Shown here: positions 41,843 to 47,843 of the stretch, piece after piece
Position numbering within the stretch: the first letter of the stretch is position 1
Layout: each line of letters opens with the position of its first letter
Source of the DNA: Candidatus Poribacteria bacterium
Lineage (GTDB): Bacteria; Poribacteria; WGA-4E; PCPOR2b
Reading direction: 5' to 3'
Length of the DNA: 47,843 bases
Assembly (NCBI GenBank): GCA_022826645.1
Contig: JAJDUM010000025.1
Span: 1 to 47,843 of the forward strand
Made by a program: the position numbers and the translations under genes
Notes under the pieces: generated by a model
What the model was told of the DNA's origin: nothing
The model's input: the letters and a program-made list of their open reading frames with translations, nothing else
Database searches by the model: none

Positions 41843-44677
41843 ATGAAACAACCGTTTTTGTGGGTGTTAATCGTATACCTTTGTTGGTTTCCATCAATAC
41901 TCATCGCGCAACAAACTGGAAGTATTGAAGGGATTGTTCTTGATGAAGCAACAGAAGCACCGATAGCAGATGTAGCCGTCGTATTGAGCACGACCCAACA
42001 GCGCGTATCAACAGATCAGGAAGGGGCATTCACTCTCGAAGTCCCCTTAGGTACTTACAACATCAGCGTCCGATTTCCTTTCTATCTCACACAGACCCTA
42101 TCCGGAATTGAAGTCACCGAATCACAACCGAAGCAAACCCTCCGCGTTATCCTCACCCCTCAAGTTATTAAGTTAGGCCCTATACATCTACCTGTTCGCC
42201 TGAGTGAATCTAGTGAAACCGGTCTCTTGGAGAAGCGACGATTAAGTTTCGCTGTCGAAGATAGCATCAGTACTGAGTTGATGGCAAAGCTCCCTGTTTC
42301 AAACGCTGGGGATGCGCTAAAACGGGTCACCGGTATCAGCATTGTTGGCGGACGATACGTTTTTGTACGAGGTCTTGGGGAACGTTATAGCAATACCTTA
42401 CTGAACAGCGTCCAGATTCCAAGCCCTGAACCCAACCGTCGTGTTGTCCCGATGGACATTTTTCCCGCAAACCTTCTGGAAAGCCTCCAAACTGTTAAAA
42501 CCTTCTCTCCCGATCAGCCGGGCAACTTTGCTGGCGGATCTGTGCAGGTCTTCACGAAAGATTTTCCCGATGCGTTTACTATGTCGCTATCTATGTCTAG
42601 TAGCTTTAACACGGAAACAACCGGCAAGGAACTTCTTGAGTACCCGGGCGGTGATTTAGATCAATTTGGGTTTGACGATGGCACACGCGCCCTGCCTGAT
42701 ATTGTTGCAGATCAACCGGCGGACGTTCCAATTCGCGAACGCGGACGTTTTACCAAAGGTGGATTCACACCAGAGGAGATTCAAAAGTTTGGCAGAGCCT
42801 TTGACAATACTTGGTCACCAGAAAGATATACCGCTCCAGCCAATCAGAGCTATAAGTTCAGCATTGGCAATTCTACCCAGCTTGTTGGAAAGGATTTCGG
42901 ATATTTAGGAATTATTTCATACGGCAATGGACACAGTTATCGCCCGGCAGAAGAGCAGAATGCATTTCGGTTAGGTTTGGATGATCTCACCCCCGTGACA
43001 GCATATCTCGTAGAGCGAAGTGCCAACGATGTTAGTTGGGGTGGAGTACTGAATACGAGCATGCGTTTCTCTCCCGGACATAAGGTGAGTTTGAGGACGT
43101 TATATAGTCATACCGCTGAAGATGAAACACGGACATGGGAGGGGTTCAACGCAGATCGCGACACAGATATGCGAAGTTCTCGGCTGCTCTATGTGGAACG
43201 TGGTCTATTTTCGAGCCAACTTGCCGGCGGCCACGAATTCAGCTTCGCTCCCGAAAATCTTAATGGAGACTCGGGATCGACGGAAGAAAGCGATAATAGC
43301 GAACCAGGGTTTACGCCGGTGCCGACGCTCTCTTGGCGTCTAACCTTCTCTCGCGCAGTGCGGAACGAACCTGATACCCGCGAGGTCATTTATGAAAGAC
43401 GCCGGGATGATTGGCTTTTCCGCGACATCACTCAGAGCGGTAGTCGGTTCTTCTTTGATTTGGCGGACGATAAAATTAGCGGTAGGCTGGATTGGTCAAT
43501 GCCAATTGTGAGTACGGGATTGTTCAAAATCGGTGGGATGTGGAGAGATCGTGACCGGACGTTTGATGCCCGTCGTTTTCGGTTTCTGCCCTCCGACAAT
43601 ATTGAGTTATTCCTAGATCGGACCGCCCCACCGGAGGAGCTGTTTACGGAAGAACATATTGCCCCTGGCCTCTTTGAGCTTCGTGAATCGACACGAGCAA
43701 CGGATAACTACCTCGCCGCCCATAGCGTGTGGGCTGGCTACGGCATGATTGATCTGCCGCTATCAAAGAAGTTTCGCGTTACCACCGGTGCGCGGTTGGA
43801 GGTTTCCAATCAGAATGTCACGACCTTTGATCCCTTCGTCGCAGAGCAGGAAGCGATTGAGGCGAATCTGGATACCACAGATATCCTACCAAGTCTGAAC
43901 CTGACATATCGCCTGACGGAGCGGATGAACCTCCGTTTGGCTGCCTCTCGCACAGTGACGAGACCAGACCTTCGGGAATTGGCACCTTTCGAGTTTACGG
44001 ATTTCGTTGGTGGCAGAACAATTTTCGGCAACCCAGAACTTGAACGCACACAGATTGATAACTACGATATTCGTTGGGAGGTTTTCCCACAGTTGGGAGG
44101 CGTGGTAGCAATCAGCGGTTTTTACAAGAAATTCCACAAACCGATTGAGCAGATAATCCAACCCGCGGCTGAAGTCCGAATCACCTACGAGAACGCAGAA
44201 GCGGCGAATAACTACGGGCTTGAATTTGAAGTACGCCAAAACCTCAGTATCCTCGCTTCAAGGTTGAAATACCTGTCGGTCAACACCAACGTCGCGTTCA
44301 TCTCGTCCAAAGTTGAACTGCCAGACGTGGGGATTCAAACCTCTTCTGAGCGTGCGCTGCAGGGCCAATCGCCTTACGTTGTTAATGCCAGTCTGGGATA
44401 CGACAATCCCGATTTGGAATTGACCGCCGCAGTTGCGTATCATGTCTTCGGAAAACGGATTGCGGAGGTGGGTAACCACGGCAGTCCCGATGTATTTGAA
44501 CTGCCGCGCTCACAACTGGATGTAACATTTGGGAGACAACTACTCCCATTTCTCCGTTTGAGTCTTTCAGCAAAGAATTTGCTGGATCCTGACGTTACCT
44601 TAGAGCAAGGTGGCGAAACCTACGTGCGGTATCGCACGGGTCGGACATTCTCGTTCGGCTTGAGTTACAACCTATAA
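41843..44677 (+). CDS. TonB-dependent outer-membrane receptor with CarboxypepD-like N-domain
   Basis: A 944-residue receptor. Signal peptide 1-22 (before QQTGS). A carboxypeptidase-regulatory-like beta-sandwich spans about 26-108 (GSIEGIVLDEATEAPIADV...). The plug follows (about 130-240: NAGDALKRVTGISIVGGRYVFVRGLGERYSN, seen as VRGLGERYS). The 22-strand barrel ends in FSFGLSYNL. It imports a ligand across the outer membrane using TonB energy. The ATG has AGAAGGAG upstream. It is preceded by Pho-like box 4 and followed by a secreted lipoprotein and tonB. By context the ligand may be phosphate-containing, but this is inference. Confidence 0.92.
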   Translation: MKQPFLWVLIVYLCWFPSILIAQQTGSIEGIVLDEATEAPIADVAVVLSTTQQRVSTDQEGAFTLEVPLGTYNISVRFPFYLTQTLSGIEVTESQPKQTLRVILTPQVIKLGPIHLPVRLSESSETGLLEKRRLSFAVEDSISTELMAKLPVSNAGDALKRVTGISIVGGRYVFVRGLGERYSNTLLNSVQIPSPEPNRRVVPMDIFPANLLESLQTVKTFSPDQPGNFAGGSVQVFTKDFPDAFTMSLSMSSSFNTETTGKELLEYPGGDLDQFGFDDGTRALPDIVADQPADVPIRERGRFTKGGFTPEEIQKFGRAFDNTWSPERYTAPANQSYKFSIGNSTQLVGKDFGYLGIISYGNGHSYRPAEEQNAFRLGLDDLTPVTAYLVERSANDVSWGGVLNTSMRFSPGHKVSLRTLYSHTAEDETRTWEGFNADRDTDMRSSRLLYVERGLFSSQLAGGHEFSFAPENLNGDSGSTEESDNSEPGFTPVPTLSWRLTFSRAVRNEPDTREVIYERRRDDWLFRDITQSGSRFFFDLADDKISGRLDWSMPIVSTGLFKIGGMWRDRDRTFDARRFRFLPSDNIELFLDRTAPPEELFTEEHIAPGLFELRESTRATDNYLAAHSVWAGYGMIDLPLSKKFRVTTGARLEVSNQNVTTFDPFVAEQEAIEANLDTTDILPSLNLTYRLTERMNLRLAASRTVTRPDLRELAPFEFTDFVGGRTIFGNPELERTQIDNYDIRWEVFPQLGGVVAISGFYKKFHKPIEQIIQPAAEVRITYENAEAANNYGLEFEVRQNLSILASRLKYLSVNTNVAFISSKVELPDVGIQTSSERALQGQSPYVVNASLGYDNPDLELTAAVAYHVFGKRIAEVGNHGSPDVFELPRSQLDVTFGRQLLPFLRLSLSAKNLLDPDVTLEQGGETYVRYRTGRTFSFGLSYNL

Positions 44678-44740
44678 AGAATAAGAAAAACTCTCTTTAT
44701 GTTTCACGCTAAATCTAACAAAGAAAGGAAGTTGAATTCA

Positions 44741-45986
44741 ATGAGTAACTTTTTGCTTTTCCGGCTATTGCCCGTCCTGTGTATCTGCCTCGCCCTGCTG
44801 TTTGTAGGATGTGGTGAGGATGAAGAGGACGACAGCGTTGAGATTGATGACAGCGCCGATGTGACCACCGCTGAGGAACCGAGTGGTCCAAACATCCTTG
44901 AGGGTAAGATTACAGAAGATATGACCCTCGCAGCAAGCCGCGAACATGTACTGCGGGGTGCTGTGTTTGTGGAGAACAATGCCACGCTGACGATTGAGCC
45001 GGGCACCCTCATTTATGGTGAGGGAGTTTCTAACGGAACTCTCATCATCGCACAAGGTGCAAAGATTATGGCTGAGGGAACGCAGAACGCACCGATTGTT
45101 TTCACCAGTGACGCGCTTGACGGTTCACGGGGCCGCGGCCAGTGGGGCGGTTTGATTATTAATGGTCGTGCACCCAGTAACCAAGGTGTTACGTTTGGTG
45201 AAGGGGATACGGGCGCTTTTGGTGGGAATAATCCCGGGGATAGCAGTGGCGTTCTTAAGTATGTGCGCGTCGAATACGCAGGTATTGAGTTTAGCCCTGA
45301 TAACGAGCTAAACGGTATCGCCTTCCAAGGTGTCGGTTCTGGCACGGTCGTCGATTATGTGCAGGTTCACCTCAATCAGGATGACGGTATCGAGATGTTC
45401 GGTGGTACGGTCAACATCAAACACGCACTTGTTACAGGTGCACGTGATGACTCCTTCGACTGGACTGATGGTTGGACTGGCAAGGGACAGTTTTGGATTG
45501 CACAGCAACGTTACGCTTGTTGGCGACCCAAAGGGACCGACGAGCGACACCGGTATGTTGATTCGTGAAGGCGCAGCGGGAATCTACCGTAACATCATTG
45601 TCCACGGCTTTAAGAACAAAGCTGGGCTTGATATTGATAACGCCTCAACGATTGCTCAAGCGAACAGTGGTGGTTTGACCGTCCAAAACACCATTTTCTC
45701 CAACAACCAACCGGGTAACTTCGCCGATCCGGACGAAGATTTTGATGAAGCTGCATGGGCAATGGATCCCGCGTTTAACAACCTTGAGGCGGATGCGAAA
45801 TTGCGTAACCCATTCGCTCAGAGTGGTCCAGATTTCCGCCCAGCTGCCGATTCTCCCGCGGTCAACGGTGTGATTCCAGTCGCCTCGCCGCCCGGAGATG
45901 GCTTCTTTGAGCCTGTGAATTACATTGGTGGCATGGGACCGAACGATAACTGGACAGCAGGTTGGACGACAACTGCTCAAAACTAA
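44741..45986 (+). pseudogene. Frameshifted parallel-beta-helix lipoprotein
   Basis: The start ATG at 44741 follows AAGGAAG. Lipobox LFVGC gives a lipoprotein, with an acidic linker (EDEEDDS). The mature part is a right-handed beta-helix-like family often found beside TonB-dependent receptors: GTLIYGEG, then WGGLIINGRAP, then DGIEMFGGTVN. The first frame ends at 45568. Homology moves to another frame at about 45503-45506 (WIAQ then SNVTLVGD) and runs to 45986, ending DNWTAGWTT. From memory, about 20-25 residues are missing at the joint, so a small deletion plus a frameshift is likely. Programmed frameshifting is unlikely. An assembly error is possible. Confidence 0.8.
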
Positions 45987-45993
45987 TCTCTAT

Positions 45994-46046
45994 ATTCAAG
46001 GATGTTCAGGATTGAAATATTAACCAATTCTGCTTCATCCTTGAAT
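45994..46046 (+). terminator. Hairpin after the beta-helix lipoprotein
   Basis: Perfect 11-bp inverted repeat ATTCAAGGATG / CATCCTTGAAT with a 31-base loop, no T-run. A possible transcript end or processing structure. Confidence 0.35.
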
Positions 46047-46063
46047 CTACCTTATCTCATCAT

Positions 46064-46564
46064 ATGAAATGGCGAATTGTATTAGGAATAATTCTCCTCG
46101 TTCTGCTGATCGTATCGATTGGTTGGATCAAAAAAAAATCATGGACGGGCAGCCTTGATTCTCCGGCTGCCCTTGGTCATGCTGTGGTCGATGCCTTGAA
46201 TCGTGGGGATGTCGATGGGCTACATCGGTTGAGAGTGAACCGAGATGAATACCTTTCATGGATTTGGCCCACCTTCCCGGCAAGCCGTCCACCCTATAAT
46301 TTTACCGCTGATTTTGCATGGTCAAATCTGGATAAAAAATGCGTTCTCGGCGCTAACAGTTGGATTGAACGTTATGGATGCCAAGATTTAGTCTTTACAG
46401 CTATCCAATTTGGTCGCCCAACTGAGGCGTATAAAGGCTTTAAGCTGCTGCGCGGAACAGTGCTTATAGTACAAAACGCGCACGGCACAAAAGTCGAATT
46501 GAGGATTCTTGGATCTATTATCAAGAAAGGAAGCCGTTATAAACTTTTAAGCTATGAGGATTGA
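46064..46564 (+). CDS. Hypothetical single-pass membrane protein
   Basis: A 166-residue protein with one N-terminal transmembrane helix (about 5-23) and a following basic KKKS. The remainder looks like a small alpha+beta periplasmic domain of the NTF2-like or SnoaL-like kind (VVDALNRGDVDGLHRLR early, then strands TVLIVQNAHG and VELRILGSI). No family recognised. No clear ribosome site precedes the ATG. It ends 6 bases before tonB, so it probably belongs to the same transcript and may assist the TonB system; inference only. Confidence 0.65.
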   Translation: MKWRIVLGIILLVLLIVSIGWIKKKSWTGSLDSPAALGHAVVDALNRGDVDGLHRLRVNRDEYLSWIWPTFPASRPPYNFTADFAWSNLDKKCVLGANSWIERYGCQDLVFTAIQFGRPTEAYKGFKLLRGTVLIVQNAHGTKVELRILGSIIKKGSRYKLLSYED

Positions 46565-46570
46565 ACAAAT

Positions 46571-47587
46571 ATGAGTGGTTACATTTCTAATTATAGAGCC
46601 AACAAAGGCCCAAAAAAGAAAAAGAAAGCGATACGTCCAGTGCAAATGACAACGAGCGCAGCGTCGACCATTCCTAGTGGTGAGCAAGCGACTGCCCCTC
46701 AAGTAAGTGCTCCTTCTATGAGTAAACTCGAGGAGCATACTGCGCCGAGTCAAATTCAAGCCACTCGCAAGCAAGCAGGCAAAAGAAGCGGGGCATTTTT
46801 TGTCTCCCTTGTGGTCCATCTTGTCGGAGCGTTGATTGCGACAGCATACGTCGTCCAAGAAAAGATGGCCGACGAAGAGATGATACAAGGAGTGCTTATG
46901 AAACCTGCTCCTAAACCGACACTCAAGCGCCGGTCCCGTCCACGCGTCGCCAAAACTACCACTCCTCGAAAAGCAATTGCAACACCTAAACCGGAACTTC
47001 AGCAAATTGCTACAACCAGTGCCCGCCTTCCAATAGGCAGCGAAAGATTCACGATTCCATCCAGCAGTCTTTCTGTTGGATCAATGGGTGAACCTAGCAC
47101 CCAACTTGGCAGGGGTTTATTCGCCGGAGCCCGTCAGGCACAAGTCGTTGCTGTAACACCTCAGTTTGAAGCCCCCAAATTTATGAGTACGTCAATAACC
47201 AGCAAAATTGACACAGGGAACAGTTTTGCACAAATGGACTTTAATCCCGAGGCGATGGATCCGATTACAGCAGAACTGAGAGGTGCGACCCAGTCTTTTA
47301 CGGAGTTTCTCCAGTCTGTCCGGGAAAAAATCAAACGCTCTCAACGCTATCCGCGATCAGTACGGAATTTAGCTGATGGCAGCGAAGCACAGGTACAGTT
47401 CACGATTCGGCGCGATGGAAGCTTGGTTGACGCTAAAGTTGTCGCTTCCTCCGGCTCCAAATCTCTTGACGCCGCCGCTTTGTCTGCTGTGCGGGACGCC
47501 GCACCCTTTCCATCGTTTCCTGAAGGTCAAGAAGGATCGACGCTTCGGATGGAGATCCCGATCGCTTTTCAGCTAAAGACAAATTAA
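46571..47587 (+). CDS. tonB: Energy transducer TonB
   Basis: A 338-residue TonB. The cytoplasmic N-terminus is basic and Pro-poor (1-74). The transmembrane helix (about 75-95) contains the SxxxH motif, Ser79 and His83, needed for ExbB/ExbD coupling. A Lys/Pro-rich periplasmic linker follows (KPAPKPTLKRRSRPR). The C-terminal TonB domain (about 250-338) shows YPRSVRNLADG, then VQFTIRRDGSL, then ASSGSKSLDAAALSAV. The long N-terminal cytoplasmic part is unusual. The ATG follows AGGA. Presumably it powers the 41843 receptor; ExbB/ExbD are not in the window. Confidence 0.92.
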   Translation: MSGYISNYRANKGPKKKKKAIRPVQMTTSAASTIPSGEQATAPQVSAPSMSKLEEHTAPSQIQATRKQAGKRSGAFFVSLVVHLVGALIATAYVVQEKMADEEMIQGVLMKPAPKPTLKRRSRPRVAKTTTPRKAIATPKPELQQIATTSARLPIGSERFTIPSSSLSVGSMGEPSTQLGRGLFAGARQAQVVAVTPQFEAPKFMSTSITSKIDTGNSFAQMDFNPEAMDPITAELRGATQSFTEFLQSVREKIKRSQRYPRSVRNLADGSEAQVQFTIRRDGSLVDAKVVASSGSKSLDAAALSAVRDAAPFPSFPEGQEGSTLRMEIPIAFQLKTN

Positions 47588-47605
47588 AAGCAGTACCCTC
47601 CATTG

Positions 47606-47678
47606 AACGCGTTATGAATTTTACCTTGTCCCGGTCAAATTTTCTTTTCATAGGGACACGCTTCATGACGCGTTTTTT
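47606..47678 (+). terminator. Long-stem terminator after tonB
   Basis: Outer stem AACGCGTTATGAA pairs with TTCATGACGCGTT (12 of 13), with an inner GTCCC/GGGAC, followed by six Ts at 47673-47678. Most likely the end of the receptor-tonB transcript. Confidence 0.6.
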
Positions 47679-47706
47679 GTGACAATTTCTGGCATTTATG
47701 TTATAT

Positions 47707-47727
47707 TTACTAAAGTTTGGACAATTT
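47707..47727 (+). repeat. Dispersed 21-bp motif, copy 4
   Basis: Identical over 21 bases to the minus-strand sequence at 121-141 and similar to the pair at 11015 and 11387. Here it lies about 70 bases before the final gene start. Confidence 0.6.
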
Positions 47728-47794
47728 TTATGTGAAAAGAGGCAGAAAAGAGGTATCCTTTCAGGAACCCACAACAGTTTCGAAAGGAGAACTT

Positions 47795-47843
47795 ATGTTC
47801 CTCATATTCTGCCTCGCGTCTATTTTAACCGAGTTTCGTCCGT
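47795..47843 (+). CDS. Start of a gene cut by the window edge
   Basis: ATG at 47795 with AAAGGAGA six bases upstream, followed by 16 open codons (MFLIFCLASIL...). The hydrophobic start may be a signal peptide, but too little is present to say what it encodes. Confidence 0.5.
   Translation, partial: MFLIFCLASILTEFRP

Noticed and set aside
47670..47706. A fifth Pho-like box (TTTTTGTGACAATTTCTGG)
   Set aside because: It resembles box 3, but no -10 hexamer falls at the fixed offset and the first half overlaps the tonB terminator.
1..47843. Alternative genetic code with TGA as sense
   Set aside because: Several well-defined genes here end in TGA (hprK, lptA, the 37234 oxidoreductase), so TGA functions as a stop.
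1..47843. CRISPR arrays, tRNA or rRNA genes, intact insertion sequences
   Set aside because: No regularly spaced repeats, no tRNA T-loop signatures in plausible cloverleaf context, and no transposase reading frame were seen.

Overview
The window is about 48 kb of a Gram-negative-type bacterial chromosome. It carries an LptC/LptA/LptB lipopolysaccharide-export set with an LpxL-type acyltransferase, a TonB-dependent receptor with TonB, an outer-membrane porin-like protein and several lipoproteins. The accessory content is five Gfo/Idh/MocA oxidoreductases, two phytanoyl-CoA dioxygenase-like proteins, a DUF1080 protein, an L-rhamnose mutarotase, an SDR, NHL propellers, a DUF3179 protein and HEAT repeats, plus palindromic intergenic repeats. 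This resembles what I know of Candidatus Poribacteria and related groups. That taxonomic call is inference; no rRNA is present. No tRNA, rRNA, CRISPR array or intact transposase was seen. Layout: 0.3-5.7 kb (+): a catabolic-looking operon of Gfo/Idh oxidoreductase, gamma-glutamyltransferase-like enzyme, PLP-dependent diaminopropionate ammonia-lyase-like enzyme and class C beta-lactamase-like serine hydrolase. 5.8-8.4 kb (-): NHL protein, SDR, RhaM-like mutarotase and a lipoprotein. 8.6-9.6 kb (+): a DUF3179 lipoprotein with an in-frame TGA exactly at the first Cys of its CPLC motif, followed by a SECIS-like hairpin; this is a candidate selenoprotein. 9.9-11.0 kb (+): another Gfo/Idh. 11.0-11.4 kb: nested inverted-repeat element. 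11.5-17.6 kb (-): porin-like protein, a small anchored protein, DUF1854 protein, an ABC exporter with PH-like and zinc-ribbon N-terminus, and a lipoprotein. 17.6-25.0 kb (+): a MITE-like element inside the leader of an NHL-plus-beta-barrel protein, then cyclase, HEAT protein, Gfo/Idh and lipoprotein. 25.0-27.2 kb (-): RsgA and a coiled-coil/GNAT protein behind a short leader transcript ending in an intrinsic terminator. 27.3-34.2 kb (+): the conserved envelope/regulatory cluster lpxL-like, lptC, lptA, lptB, rpoN, hpf, hprK and an HPr homologue with Asp in place of His15 but with Ser46 (Crh-like). 34.2-40.1 kb: two PhyH-like dioxygenases, two divergent Gfo/Idh genes, a DUF1080 protein and fructose-1,6-bisphosphatase. 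40.2-47.6 kb (+): a putative phosphate-starvation region with a PhoB-type response regulator, a PhoX C-terminal remnant, a possible small RNA, a TonB-dependent receptor, a frameshifted lipoprotein and TonB. Four promoters here share the same 11-bp-periodic activator-box geometry. The strongest novel leads are the DUF3179 UGA/SECIS candidate, the four aligned Pho-like boxes with an sRNA candidate and a phoX remnant, and the His15-less HPr next to HPr kinase.
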